A stretch of 64,000 nt of DNA from an uncultured Naasia sp. (GCA_913778905.1 CAJYYA010000001.1:1-64000); one strand, 5' to 3'. Counted from the stretch's first letter, positions 51,045 to 61,171 are shown. Made by a program: numbers and translations. The notes: generated by a model not told the origin, from the letters alone.

Positions 51045-53282
51045 GTGCGTCCCTCTTCCTCTGATCTTCATCCGGGACCGCTCTCGAGGGGGCGGCCTCC
51101 GCGAGTCGACCGTCGACGAGGACGACACGCACAGATTCTCGTCGCCGCGGCGGCCCTGGTCCTGCTGCTCGGGGGCCCCACCTGGGCCGGGAGCGCCACC
51201 GCGACGGCAGCGACGGAGCCGTCCTCCTCCCCGCCCTCCTCCGAGACCACCTCCGGAGCTCCCGAGAGCGATCGCACGCCCACGGGAGCACCATCGGAGG
51301 ACGAGCCGGCGGACGCGGCGCCGGAGTTCACGGTCGACGACCTCCCGTCCCCCGTGCGTCTCCCGCAGACGATCGGAGGGACCCGCACAGCCGGCGCCGA
51401 AGTCCAGGTGCAGGGCGACGACGGATCGGGGCAGCCCCTCTGCATCGCACCCGCCGACGCGTCGACCCGCTGGTCCTGCGTGATCGAAGCTCTTCCTTCC
51501 GGTCCCGCTGTCCCCCTCCGCCTCGTCGCACTCTCGAACGGCCGGAGCACTGAGCAGCGGCTGAGCGTCGCCTGGTTGAACGCCCCCACCCTGGTCGCCT
51601 CCGACAAGCCCACGACGGCGGGTCAGGTGGGCGGCCGGGGTTATCCCGGCGCGACCGTGACCGTGACCGTCTCCTCGACGGGCAACTCCTGCTCGGTCGT
51701 GGTGGACACTTCGGGATCGTGGACGTGCGTCCTCGATGAGCCGCTCCCGAGCGGCACCTACACGGCCACCGCCGTGCAGCGCACCGACTTCTCCGGAGGT
51801 CCCTCCGCCGCGAGCCCGGCGGCGACCGTCCTCATCGACAAGGATCCGCCTCCACTCCCCCGACTCCTCGCACCGGTCGACGGGTCCACCGTCCCTCTGT
51901 CCGGCTCCACCGTCTCAGGCGAGGGCGAGGACGGCAACAGCGTCATCGTCTTCGCCGGAGCGCGCCCGCTGTGCCAGGCGACCGTGAAGAACGGTGTCTG
52001 GTCGTGCCGTGCGGAGGCGGTACCCGCGGGGGTCTATCGGGTGAACGCCATGCAGATGGACTCCGCCGGCAACGCCAGCTCCGCCACGCCCGCTGTCTCC
52101 GTGACCTTCACGGACACCGCACCGGCCACGCCGACCCCGACGCCCGGCGGCAGCGCGTCGACCGCGGGCGGCGGTCCGGCCACGCCGGGCGCCGGAGCAG
52201 GCGGACCCTCGGATGGCGGGGCGGCGGGCTCGGCTCCGTCCACCGGGGGGACCGATCCCGGCGCAGCGCCCTCCGCCCCCGGGCCGACGAGCGGGAGTGG
52301 CGGCTTCGCCACCCGCTGGCTCGACTCGCTCCGCACACCGACCACCCTCGGCACCTCCCTGGCACCGCTCGCCTCGGTGCAGGCGCCGCAGCTGGCTCTG
52401 GCCGCCGGGCTCGCCGCTGCCACGGTGGCACTCATCCTCGTTCCGGCGCTTCTCGCGGGTCGTGCACTCCGCGGGCGTCTGGCCCGCCTGCCCTCTGTGA
52501 CCGGACGCAACAGGGAGCGCGGCCCGTCGCCCAGCATCCAGGGCCCCTCCGTCGACCGTTGGACCCGGGCGGTGTTCGGAACCGCGACCGCAGCCGGCCT
52601 CCTGACGCTCTCCATGCCGGTCCTCGCTCAGAGCAACTACCTGCGCCTGGCCGTGGCGGCCGCGGTCGCCATCGCCCTGCTCAATCTCGTCGGCACCGTG
52701 GCGGTGGTGCGGTCCGCACGCCGTTTCTTCGGCGTCGAGGTGGTCACGGTGACCAGGCTCCCGCTGCTCGCTCTGACCGCGATGACAGCTCTCGCGTCCC
52801 GGGTATTCGGCCTCACCCCGCCGCTGGTGACGGGACAGATCCTCGGTATCCGGTTCGCGGACACGGTGTCGCCGCGCCGACGCAGCGCCGTCTCGCTCGC
52901 ACAGGTCACCGTGACCGTCGCACTCACCGTCGGCGGGTGGATCGCCTACTCGGCCCTTCCCGCGCAGGGCGGGACGCTGCAGCTGCTCCTCTCGGAGACG
53001 TCGGGCGTGCTGACGCTCGCCGGGGCCAGTTCGGCCGCTCTCGCCGTCATCCCCCTCGGCATCCTGCCCGGCGCCGTACTGCTCAAGCGGTCCCGTCTCC
53101 TGTGGGCCGCGACCACGACCCTCGCCTGGAGCCTTCTGTTCCTCGTCCTCACGGCGGTGACACCGGGGCACACGGCGCCCGCACTCACGTCGATCCTGGC
53201 GGTGGCGGTGGGCTTCTCCGTCGTCAGCTCGACCGTATGGATCTGGACGCGATACGTCGAGCCCGTCCTCCGCACCGACTGA
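51045..53282 (+). CDS. Large surface protein: Ig-like repeats plus multi-TM C-terminal domain
   Basis: The 745-residue protein has a signal or anchor helix (about 30-50) and a Ser/Thr/Pro linker (50-95). About three Ig-like beta domains follow (roughly 98-185, 186-265 and 270-360). Each has a Cys pair around a SWTC or VWSC segment, for example SCSVVVDTSGSWTC. A low-complexity Pro/Gly/Thr stretch (360-425) comes next, and a C-terminal half holds about eight helices (about 455-740). I recognise no named family for the whole. The Ig modules should be outside the cell. GTG 51045 has GGAG five bases upstream. It stands alone. Confidence 0.82.
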   Translation: MRPSSSDLHPGPLSRGRPPRVDRRRGRHAQILVAAAALVLLLGGPTWAGSATATAATEPSSSPPSSETTSGAPESDRTPTGAPSEDEPADAAPEFTVDDLPSPVRLPQTIGGTRTAGAEVQVQGDDGSGQPLCIAPADASTRWSCVIEALPSGPAVPLRLVALSNGRSTEQRLSVAWLNAPTLVASDKPTTAGQVGGRGYPGATVTVTVSSTGNSCSVVVDTSGSWTCVLDEPLPSGTYTATAVQRTDFSGGPSAASPAATVLIDKDPPPLPRLLAPVDGSTVPLSGSTVSGEGEDGNSVIVFAGARPLCQATVKNGVWSCRAEAVPAGVYRVNAMQMDSAGNASSATPAVSVTFTDTAPATPTPTPGGSASTAGGGPATPGAGAGGPSDGGAAGSAPSTGGTDPGAAPSAPGPTSGSGGFATRWLDSLRTPTTLGTSLAPLASVQAPQLALAAGLAAATVALILVPALLAGRALRGRLARLPSVTGRNRERGPSPSIQGPSVDRWTRAVFGTATAAGLLTLSMPVLAQSNYLRLAVAAAVAIALLNLVGTVAVVRSARRFFGVEVVTVTRLPLLALTAMTALASRVFGLTPPLVTGQILGIRFADTVSPRRRSAVSLAQVTVTVALTVGGWIAYSALPAQGGTLQLLLSETSGVLTLAGASSAALAVIPLGILPGAVLLKRSRLLWAATTTLAWSLLFLVLTAVTPGHTAPALTSILAVAVGFSVVSSTVWIWTRYVEPVLRTD

Positions 53283-53340
53283 CCGGATCGATCGACGAAC
53301 CGCGCATCGGCCCCGTCAACGAAGAAGAGCCCCCGCGGAC

Positions 53341-53356
53341 GCACCTCTCGAGGTGC
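53341..53356. terminator. Short hairpin overlapping the tRNA 3' end
   Basis: GCACCT/AGGTGC around CTCG, immediately after the tRNA on the minus strand and including its last bases. It may help 3' processing or termination. No T tract follows. Confidence 0.35.
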
Positions 53357-53427
53357 CCCCACGGAGACTCGAACTCCGACTGAAACGATTTTAAGTCGCC
53401 TGCCTCTGCCGATTGGGCTATGGGGGC
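53354..53427 (-). tRNA. tRNA with UAA (Leu) anticodon and short variable loop
   Basis: The 74-base cloverleaf on the minus strand has acceptor GCCCCCA/TGGGGGC, D arm GCC-(11)-GGC with CGGCAGA, anticodon stem GGCGA/TCGTT (two G-U pairs), loop CTTAAAA and T arm CGGAG/CTCCG with TTCGAGT. The discriminator is A and CC follows, but the third base is T, so CCA is not encoded. The loop and D arm look like tRNA-Leu. The variable region is only five bases (TCAGT), whereas ordinary bacterial tRNA-Leu has a long variable arm. Confidence 0.85.
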
Positions 53428-53471
53428 GGACGCCTCAGCCGCCGGTCACCCGACGGCCGAGGTCACGCGGG

Positions 53472-54875
53472 TCAGCGACCGGCTGCAGCCCCCACGGTCT
53501 GGGCGGGAGTCGACGAGCCCTTCGACGGGATCGCCGGGTTGTCGGCCTGCGCGGCCGGCGCCTTGGGGCGTGCCGCGTAGGTCTCGAAAGCCACGCGCGG
53601 GTGCTCGCGCGCCTCGAGGGACACGATGTCGCGACCCAGGAACACGTTCAGGATCCACAGACCGATGACGCGGATCTTGCGCTCCCACGTCGGAATGGCC
53701 AGGCCGTGGTATCCACGGTGCATGATCCAGGCCGGGAATCCCGTGATTCCCGTGTTGCCCGACTGGAACGCACCGTAACCGGGGCCGAGACCCGCGACGG
53801 CGCCGAGGTTGTCGTGACGGTAGTCGACGACGCCCTCTCCGCGCAGCGTGGCGAGGATGTTCTTCGCCATCCGCTTGCCCTGACGGACCGCATGCTGGGC
53901 GTTGGGGACGCAGAAGCCGCCGACGCCCTTACCCGTGAGGTCGGGAACGGCCGAGACATCACCGGCACCCCAGGCACCCTCGATGATCCCCTCGTCGCCC
54001 TCCACGCGGAGGTCGGCGCGCACGCGGAGGCGGCCGCGCTCCTCGATGGGGAGGTCGGTGTTCTTGAGCATCGGGGTCGCCATGACTCCGGCAGTCCAGA
54101 CGATGACGTCCGACTCGAAGGACTCACCCGTGGACAGCTCGATGACTCCGTCGACAGCCGACTTGAGCTGGGTGTCGAGGTGCACCTGGGCACCGCGCTC
54201 GGCGAGGTTCTTGAGGACCCAGTGACTCGTCTTGAGGGAGACCTCGGGCATGATCCGACCCATGGCCTCGATGAGGTGGAAATGGGTCTCGTCGAAGCTG
54301 ATCTGGGGGTACTTCTTCACCAGGTCGCTCGCGAGCGAGCGCATCTCGGCGAAGACCTCGATACCCGCGAATCCGCCGCCGACGACGACGAAGGTGAGCA
54401 GACGCTCGCGCTCCGGTCCGGCGGGCAGCGTGGCGGCCTTGTCGAAGTTGGTCATGATGCGGTCGCGGATCGCGGTCGCCTCTTCGATGGTCTTGAGACC
54501 GATCGCGTTGTCGGCGACGCCCGCGATGGGGAAGGTCCGGCTGACGGATCCGGCCGTGACGACGATGATGTCGTAGTCCATCTCCCACGGCTCGCCGACC
54601 TCGGGCGTGATCGTCGCCGTCTTCGACGCGTGATCGATCTTCGTGACGCGGGCCGTGATGACGGCGGTCTTCTTGAGGTGGCGACGCAGCGCGACGACGG
54701 CGTGACGGGGCTCGACGTTGCCGCCGACGACCTCGGGCAGGAAGGGCTGGTAGGTCATGTAGGGCAGCGGGTCGACGACGACGACCTCGGCCTCGCCCCT
54801 GCGGAGCTGCTTCTCGAGCTTCCAGGCGGTGTAGAACCCGGCGTAGCCGCCGCCGACGATCAGAATCTTGGGCAC
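53472..54875 (-). CDS. ndh: Type II NADH:quinone oxidoreductase
   Basis: The 467-residue peripheral membrane flavoprotein passes electrons from NADH to menaquinone without pumping protons. The FAD site is ILIVGGGYAGFYTAW at about 4-18, the NADH site FVVVGGGFAGIEVF at about 164-177. VWTAGVMATP and GDVSAVPDLTGKG follow as expected. C-terminal residues 370-410 contain the membrane-binding helix (KIRVIGLWILNVFLG). The Ala/Pro-rich tail is extra. GTG 54875 begins the conserved strand, with GGGGAG eleven bases upstream. Confidence 0.95.
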   Translation of the reverse strand: MPKILIVGGGYAGFYTAWKLEKQLRRGEAEVVVVDPLPYMTYQPFLPEVVGGNVEPRHAVVALRRHLKKTAVITARVTKIDHASKTATITPEVGEPWEMDYDIIVVTAGSVSRTFPIAGVADNAIGLKTIEEATAIRDRIMTNFDKAATLPAGPERERLLTFVVVGGGFAGIEVFAEMRSLASDLVKKYPQISFDETHFHLIEAMGRIMPEVSLKTSHWVLKNLAERGAQVHLDTQLKSAVDGVIELSTGESFESDVIVWTAGVMATPMLKNTDLPIEERGRLRVRADLRVEGDEGIIEGAWGAGDVSAVPDLTGKGVGGFCVPNAQHAVRQGKRMAKNILATLRGEGVVDYRHDNLGAVAGLGPGYGAFQSGNTGITGFPAWIMHRGYHGLAIPTWERKIRVIGLWILNVFLGRDIVSLEAREHPRVAFETYAARPKAPAAQADNPAIPSKGSSTPAQTVGAAAGR

Positions 54876-54936
54876 GGTGAGTGCTTCTCCCCACAAATTT
54901 GGCGCGTGAAACTAGGCGTGATTGGTACCAAGGCTA

Positions 54937-56217
54937 CTACCCCCGTCGGCGGGCTCTCACCGCACCGATGCCACAGAAGGCTATGAGCGCGCCGAACAGC
55001 GCGAGGACCGAGACGGGGACGACCAGATCCGTCACGAAGGACGTGCGCGGAAGCGCCTGCCGGATCCAGGACGGCACCGCCGCGAGCGGATCCGACGGCC
55101 CGTCCGCCCGCGGAACGGCACCCGTCTCAGCGGGATCGGTGGACTCCGGAGCGGGCGTCGCCGGAGCCGCCGTCTCGGAGCGTCGGTAGATCCGGATCCA
55201 TTCGGCAAGATCGTAGGGAACGGCGAGCGGATTGGACTGGACGGCCCCCACGTCGGCGGTGACGGCGGCACCGGCGTCCACGAGGCCGTACCCGTAGATC
55301 GGACCCGGCACCGGATCGCCCTGGGGACGAGCGGTGCGGATGAGGCGCTCGATCACGTCGTCGGCGTCGGCATCCGGATGCGCCGCCCGGATCAGCGCCA
55401 CGATCCCCGACACCAGAGGTGCCGCGCCACTGGTGCCGGACCAGGACACCGGGTCACCCTCGGGTGTCACGCCGACGAGGCCCTCACTGGGCGCCGCGAC
55501 GGCCAGCGTGATGCCCTGACTCGACGCGTCGAAGCTCGCCTGCCCCGCCCGGTCGACCCCGGCGACGGCGACCACTCCGGGAATCGTCGCCGGCGCCCCC
55601 ACCTCGGTGGTCCCGGCCCCGCGGTTGCCCGCGGCGGCGACGACGACGACATCCTTCTCGAACGCGTAGAGGAAGGCGTCATCCCAGCTCTTGGGCCAGG
55701 TCAGCGTGTTCGTGGTGAGCGACATGTTGATGATCGTGGCCCCGTTGTCGACCGACCACCGCACCGCATCGGCGATCTGCGCCTCGGTCGAGCGCGTGCC
55801 CTCTCCCCCGAACGCGATCGACACGGAGAGGAGCTCGGCCTCGGGCGCCACTCCGATGATCCCGGTGCCCTCGCCCGTGCCGCGGGCGGCGAGCATGCTC
55901 GCCACCAGGGTGCCGTGCGAACTGTCGGAGCCGACCGGCGTGCGGCCGTCCGGCGACCCGACACCCGAGACGTCCGTGCCGCCCACTACGGCACCGCGGA
56001 GCTCGGGCACGTCCGCGACACCGGTGTCGATGATGGCGATGCGCTCGCCGGCCCCACGAGTGGTCTTCCAGGCATCGGCGATGCCGTAGTCGGCGAGCCA
56101 GTACTCGTAGTCGCGGAGGTAGTCGGCCCGAGCGGGCGCGGGGGCGCCGACGGCGAGCACGACCGCGACACCGGCCGCGACGGCGACCTGGAGCGCTCGC
56201 GTCGCGAATCGGATCAC
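54937..56217 (-). CDS. S8 subtilisin-like serine protease, mycosin-like, C-terminal anchor
   Basis: The 426-residue product has a signal peptide (about 8-31, cut after ARA) and a subtilase catalytic domain: Asp64 (IIDTG), His101 (SSHGTLVASM), Asn198 (AAGNRG) and Ser263 (SGTSGAAPLVSG). A Pro-rich spacer and a C-terminal helix (about 398-420) with RARRRG follow. This is the layout of mycosins, but no type VII secretion genes are in the window. It is placed 14 bases after the DUF501 gene in the eno operon. Confidence 0.9.
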   Translation of the reverse strand: MIRFATRALQVAVAAGVAVVLAVGAPAPARADYLRDYEYWLADYGIADAWKTTRGAGERIAIIDTGVADVPELRGAVVGGTDVSGVGSPDGRTPVGSDSSHGTLVASMLAARGTGEGTGIIGVAPEAELLSVSIAFGGEGTRSTEAQIADAVRWSVDNGATIINMSLTTNTLTWPKSWDDAFLYAFEKDVVVVAAAGNRGAGTTEVGAPATIPGVVAVAGVDRAGQASFDASSQGITLAVAAPSEGLVGVTPEGDPVSWSGTSGAAPLVSGIVALIRAAHPDADADDVIERLIRTARPQGDPVPGPIYGYGLVDAGAAVTADVGAVQSNPLAVPYDLAEWIRIYRRSETAAPATPAPESTDPAETGAVPRADGPSDPLAAVPSWIRQALPRTSFVTDLVVPVSVLALFGALIAFCGIGAVRARRRG

Positions 56218-56230
56218 CGGCGCGGTCGAT

Positions 56231-56752
56231 TCAGTGCGAGGAAGCGGAGTCGTCGGGGAGCGGGGCGTCGTCCTCGGGGCTCCAGGCGGCCATCTCGAGC
56301 GCGATGTCGCCGATCGGGTTGACGCCGGGCCCCGCCGCCAGCGAGTGGGCCGCGAGAGCGTGCAGGCACTTGACGCGCACGGGCATCCCGCCTGCGCTGA
56401 TGTCGGCGAGCTCGGGCACGACCTCGATGCCGTCCCGATCCGCCAGGTAGGACCGGTGAGCCGCGGCGTAGGCCTCGCGCAGTTCCGGCTCATCGGCGAG
56501 CCGGGCGTTGAGCCTCGCCATCTCGCCGTCCGCCTCGAGAGCGGAGATGGCGGCCGTCGCTCCCGGGTGGCTCAGGTAGTAGAGAGTGGGGAAAGGCGTG
56601 TTGTCCGACAGTCGCGGAGCCGTGGCCACCACGGTCGGGGCCCCGCCCGCGGTGCGGGCTGCGATGCCGAGCACGTCGCGCGCGGGGCGCCCCAGCTGCT
56701 CGCTGACCGCCTCGATGTCGGCGGGCTGAGGAGCGGGGAACGGCGGTCTCAC
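56231..56752 (-). CDS. DUF501 domain-containing protein
   Basis: The 173-residue protein of the actinobacterial DUF501 family has VVATAPRLSDNTPFPTLYYLSHP (about 41-63) and MPVRVKCLHALAAHSLAAGPGVNPIGD (about 123-149) with conserved Cys and His. Function unknown. It is nearly always downstream of the FtsB/DivIC-like gene. GTG 56752 overlaps the divIC-like stop codon (GTGA). Confidence 0.92.
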   Translation of the reverse strand: MRPPFPAPQPADIEAVSEQLGRPARDVLGIAARTAGGAPTVVATAPRLSDNTPFPTLYYLSHPGATAAISALEADGEMARLNARLADEPELREAYAAAHRSYLADRDGIEVVPELADISAGGMPVRVKCLHALAAHSLAAGPGVNPIGDIALEMAAWSPEDDAPLPDDSASSH

Positions 56753-57243
56753 GGGGTGGTTCCTTCTCGGTCGGGGGCGTCGGTCAGGCCGGCGGCCACG
56801 TAGGACGAGAACAGCGACTGCGCCCAGTCGACCTGCGTCTCCTGCAGTTTCGAACTCGCCGGGGCGGCGGCCTCGGATTCGGCGACGGGTGCGTCGTCGA
56901 TGATCAGGTAGGGGTACTCGCCGGGCATCACATAGAACAGCCGGTCGCGCGCCTGAGCCTTGATGTAGACGGGGTCGTCCCAGCGCGCACGCTGTTCCGT
57001 CAACCGGTCGACGTCCGCGCGCTGAGTCGCCACAGCGTCCTGAAGGGCGGCGATCTCGGCCCGCTGCTCCAGGAGCGTCTTCAACCCCGGGGCCAGCACG
57101 ACGAGGAACAGCACCAGGATCAGCAGCACCAGGATCGAGAACCCCGAGAGACGGATGCTGCGAAGCCACGCATGCGATGCGCTCTCGGCCGGCAGGGCGA
57201 CCGGGATGCGGACGCGAGCGGGTTTGGGCTTCGGAGGAGCCAT
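56749..57243 (-). CDS. Septum formation initiator, FtsB/DivIC family
   Basis: The 164-residue bitopic protein has a basic cytoplasmic start, one helix at about 34-55 and an external coiled coil (about 56-92). The region DPVYIKAQARDRLFYVMPGEYPYLIID is the conserved DivIC motif. It helps assemble the divisome with FtsL and FtsQ. ATG 57243 lies directly after AGAAGG; GTG 57255 is an alternative. It belongs to the eno-divIC-DUF501 run. Confidence 0.92.
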   Translation of the reverse strand: MAPPKPKPARVRIPVALPAESASHAWLRSIRLSGFSILVLLILVLFLVVLAPGLKTLLEQRAEIAALQDAVATQRADVDRLTEQRARWDDPVYIKAQARDRLFYVMPGEYPYLIIDDAPVAESEAAAPASSKLQETQVDWAQSLFSSYVAAGLTDAPDREGTTP

Positions 57244-57322
57244 CCTTCTCGTCACCCCTCTCGTGTGGTGTGGGAGTCGCATCCGGGCGGCCCATCGAGA
57301 CTCGCCCGGATGCGACCTCGGA

Positions 57323-58630
<1,308 letters not shown>

Positions 58631-58777
58631 TCATGAGGTCGGATCCTCGAGAGGTGAGGGACCGATCCGTCGGCACCCGGGATGAGGCGCCCCGAGAATC
58701 CTAGTAAGAGCAGCAGGACTCGCCATATCCGTGAGCGACGAGGTGATCGCGGAAGCGTCTAGCCGGCCTGGTTACTC

Positions 58778-58794
58778 GACTAACTAGTAGTCAG
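58778..58794. promoter_or_regulatory. Candidate MarR operator 1 in the eno-marR gap
   Basis: CTAACTA-G-TAGTCAG is a 7-1-7 inverted repeat with one mismatch (58780-58794), and GACTA/TAGTC frames it (58778-58792). A second inverted repeat, CTAGC-(8)-GCTAG, is at 58816-58833, overlapping the marR -10 box. The 239-base gap 58604-58842 holds no gene. Confidence 0.55.
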
Positions 58795-58830
58795 CTCGAT
58801 GAGAAACCGCTCTGACTAGCGATATCTGGC

Positions 58831-58836
58831 TAGCAT
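58831..58836 (+). promoter_or_regulatory. Leaderless-type -10 box of marR-type gene
   Basis: TAGCAT is six bases before GTG 58843. Confidence 0.5.
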
Positions 58837-58842
58837 CGGGGT

Positions 58843-59349
58843 GTGAGCAGTGACTCCGCCGAGTCATCCTCGGCTTATTGGTATCGCGACGAGACCCGTG
58901 CGCGCAGCGTGCGCGTGCTGGAATCCGTCCGTCTCTACCGGGCCGCAGAAGCGGCCATGCGTCGCCGTACCCAGGCGTCCATGGGAATGGGCGAGAACGA
59001 CCTGCTCGCGCTGCGGTTCCTCATCCGCAACAACCAGCGGGGCAAGCTCGTCTCTCCGAAAGACATCGCCACCTACCTCGGGATCTCGTCGGCATCCACC
59101 TCTGTACTGCTCGACCGCCTGGAAAGGAGCGGGCATCTCACCCGCTCCCCCAGCCCGTTCGATCGGCGCGGGCTCATCATCCTGCCGACGACCGCCTCTG
59201 ACGAGGAGGTGCGTCACACGCTCGGTCAGATGCACGAACGCATGATCGAGGTGGCGAATACGCTCGACGAGGCGGAAGCCGCCTCGGTCATCCGTTTCCT
59301 CGAGGGTATGCGCGACGCCGTCGATCAGATCGACGTCCCCACCGACTGA
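58843..59349 (+). CDS. MarR family transcriptional regulator
   Basis: The 168-residue regulator has a winged helix at about 60-115: SPKDIATYLGISSASTSVLLDRLERSGHLTRSPSPFDRRG, including the DxRG-type wing. N- and C-terminal helices form the dimer interface. Ligand unknown, with no cysteine sensor obvious. GTG 58843 looks leaderless. Palindromes carrying CTAACTA/TAGTTAG lie before it and before the next gene, so autoregulation and control of its neighbour are likely. Confidence 0.92.
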   Translation: MSSDSAESSSAYWYRDETRARSVRVLESVRLYRAAEAAMRRRTQASMGMGENDLLALRFLIRNNQRGKLVSPKDIATYLGISSASTSVLLDRLERSGHLTRSPSPFDRRGLIILPTTASDEEVRHTLGQMHERMIEVANTLDEAEAASVIRFLEGMRDAVDQIDVPTD

Positions 59350-59380
59350 ACACTTCTCCAACACATGTGCGGGCGATTCT

Positions 59381-59415
59381 TTGCTTTCCGCTCACTCCGT
59401 AGTTAGGCTAACTAC
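59381..59415 (+). promoter_or_regulatory. Promoter with MarR-type operator 2
   Basis: GTAGTTAG-G-CTAACTAC (59399-59415) is a perfect 8-1-8 palindrome. A TTGCTT -35 (59381-59386) and a TAGGCT -10 (59404-59409), 17 bases apart, place the -10 box inside it, so a bound repressor would exclude RNA polymerase. Confidence 0.7.
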
Positions 59416-59438
59416 TGTTGTTTGGAGGGGAGAGAACA

Positions 59439-59816
59439 TTGAGCATCCTGAACGCGACGCCGCGGTACCAGCGCAGCGAATCCCGTGAGCCCGTCTCCGC
59501 ACCCGTGACGACTCCCCTCATCGAGTGGCATCAGCCGGGTGAGGACCTGTGGGTCGGCAAGATCGACCTCGACCACGCGGGCATGATCGAGGCGGTCGGC
59601 GACCGCTTCGTCGTGACCGACTGGAAGAACGAGCGCGTAGACGTCTGCGCGACGCTCGACGAGGCGAAGCGCACCCTCGAGCCCGCCGCACGAGTGTCGG
59701 CTCGAGTCGAAGCAGACCGGGCGGCCGAGCGTCACCAGTGGATCGCGAGCTCGACTGTCGCTCTGTCGCTCGTCGCCGCCGCGACCATCGGAAGTTGGGT
59801 CATCACCTCCATCTGA
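59439..59816 (+). CDS. Small membrane-anchored hypothetical protein
   Basis: The 125-residue protein has a soluble N-terminal part with LWVGKIDLDHAGMIEAVGDRFVVTDW, then an Ala/Arg/Glu-rich helix (about 78-103) and a C-terminal helix (about 104-123). I do not recognise the family. TTG 59439 has GGAGGGGA seven bases upstream. The promoter contains a perfect MarR-type palindrome, so it is probably a target of the adjacent regulator. Confidence 0.75.
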   Translation: MSILNATPRYQRSESREPVSAPVTTPLIEWHQPGEDLWVGKIDLDHAGMIEAVGDRFVVTDWKNERVDVCATLDEAKRTLEPAARVSARVEADRAAERHQWIASSTVALSLVAAATIGSWVITSI

Positions 59817-59832
59817 CCCGAGCCATCATTTC

Positions 59833-59876
59833 GACGAAGGGCCCGTCACCACAGGAGTGGTGACGGGCCCTTCGTC
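59833..59876. terminator. Strong bidirectional terminator
   Basis: A perfect 20-bp stem (GACGAAGGGCCCGTCACCAC, complement 59857-59876) with loop AGGA. It lies between the small membrane-protein gene and the convergent hisS. Confidence 0.88.
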
Positions 59877-59911
59877 ATGGGTCGTTGCGCCCGCCGTATG
59901 CGGCGGGCGCC

Positions 59912-61171
59912 TCAATCGCCGGCGAGTGGGCGGAGCTCCCCCAGGGTTCCCTCGCCGTCGATGGACGCGACCGCCGTGAAGCCCTGCGCGGCTGCGGTAT
60001 CGAGCAGGGTGCGGGTGTTGCGGGGGCGCTTCTCGAGGCGCACCCGGTCGAAGCGTTCGAGCGCCTCACGCTTGGCGCTCGCGAGCTGAGCGGGAGCCAC
60101 CCTGCTGTCGTAGAGGAGGACCACGGAAGTCTCCCCGGGCAGCGCATCATCGGCGGGAATCAGGTCGAGGATCCGCTCGAAACCGATCGAGAACCCCACG
60201 GCGGGGACGTCCTGGCCGAGGAACCGGCCGATCATGCCGTCGTAACGACCGCCGCCCGCCACCGAGGACGAGGACGACGGGTGGGCGATCTCGAAGATGG
60301 TGCCCGTGTAGTACCCCATTCCCCGCACGAGGGTCGGGTCGAAGACGAGTTGCGCGGCGGGAACCGCGGCACGAAGGGCGAGCAACTCGCCATAGACCTC
60401 CACGTCGAGCCAGCCGGGTGCCCCGCCCGGCGCATCGAGCAGATCCCAGCCCGCCGCCGCGATCGAGCGCAAGGACTCCGCGACGCCGTCCGTCGCGATA
60501 CCGAGACCGCCCAGCTCGGCGACGACCCCGTCGACGCCCACCTTGTCGAGCTTGTCGATCACGATGAGGGCGCGGTCCGTCAGCTCCGCGGGGACGTTCC
60601 ACGACTTCAGGAGGCGGGCGAGAATGCGACGGTCGTTGACGCGCACGAACGATCCGGTGAGACCGAGCTCGTCGAGCGCCGCGGTCGTGGCGGCGATGAG
60701 CTCGATCTCCGCCAGCTGGCCGGGCTCGCCCAGGATGTCGATGTCGCACTGGACGAACTGGCGGTAGCGCCCCTTCTGCGGACGCTCGGCTCGCCAGACC
60801 GGGCCGGTCTGCAGAGCGCGGAACACGGAAGGCAGCTCGCCGCGGTGGCTCGCGTAGAAGCGGGCCAGAGGAACCGTGAGATCGAAACGGAGCCCCAGGT
60901 CGGTCAGCGCAGACGTGTCGCCCGACTCGGCCGCCTGCCGGAGGTCGTTCTCGTCGATGCCGCGGCGCAGGATGCTGTAGGAAAGCTTCTCGTTGTCGCC
61001 GCCGAGTCCCGAGTGCAGCCGGTCGTAGTCCTCGACGACGGGCGTCTCGATCTCATCAAAGCCGTGACGGGCGTAGACCCGCTTGATGGTCTGCAGGGCC
61101 CGCTCACGACGAGCCTTGTCGGCGGGCAGGAAGTCGCGCATTCCGCGGGGCGGATTGATCTGGGAAGCCAC
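59912..61171 (-). CDS. hisS: Histidyl-tRNA synthetase
   Basis: The 419-residue class II synthetase shows motif 2 (GPVWRAERPQKGRYRQFVQCDID), the HisA motifs LVFDPTLVRGMGYYTG and VAGGGRYDGMIG, and motif 3 (GFSIGFERI). A C-terminal anticodon-binding domain covers about 325-419. GTG 61171 gives MASQINPPRGMRDFLP as in relatives. The frame is open upstream. Confidence 0.96.
   Translation of the reverse strand: MASQINPPRGMRDFLPADKARRERALQTIKRVYARHGFDEIETPVVEDYDRLHSGLGGDNEKLSYSILRRGIDENDLRQAAESGDTSALTDLGLRFDLTVPLARFYASHRGELPSVFRALQTGPVWRAERPQKGRYRQFVQCDIDILGEPGQLAEIELIAATTAALDELGLTGSFVRVNDRRILARLLKSWNVPAELTDRALIVIDKLDKVGVDGVVAELGGLGIATDGVAESLRSIAAAGWDLLDAPGGAPGWLDVEVYGELLALRAAVPAAQLVFDPTLVRGMGYYTGTIFEIAHPSSSSSVAGGGRYDGMIGRFLGQDVPAVGFSIGFERILDLIPADDALPGETSVVLLYDSRVAPAQLASAKREALERFDRVRLEKRPRNTRTLLDTAAAQGFTAVASIDGEGTLGELRPLAGD

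Noticed and set aside
53354-53427. tRNA as an integration site of a mobile element
   Set aside because: No integrase, direct repeat of the 3' end or foreign-looking genes lie on either side.
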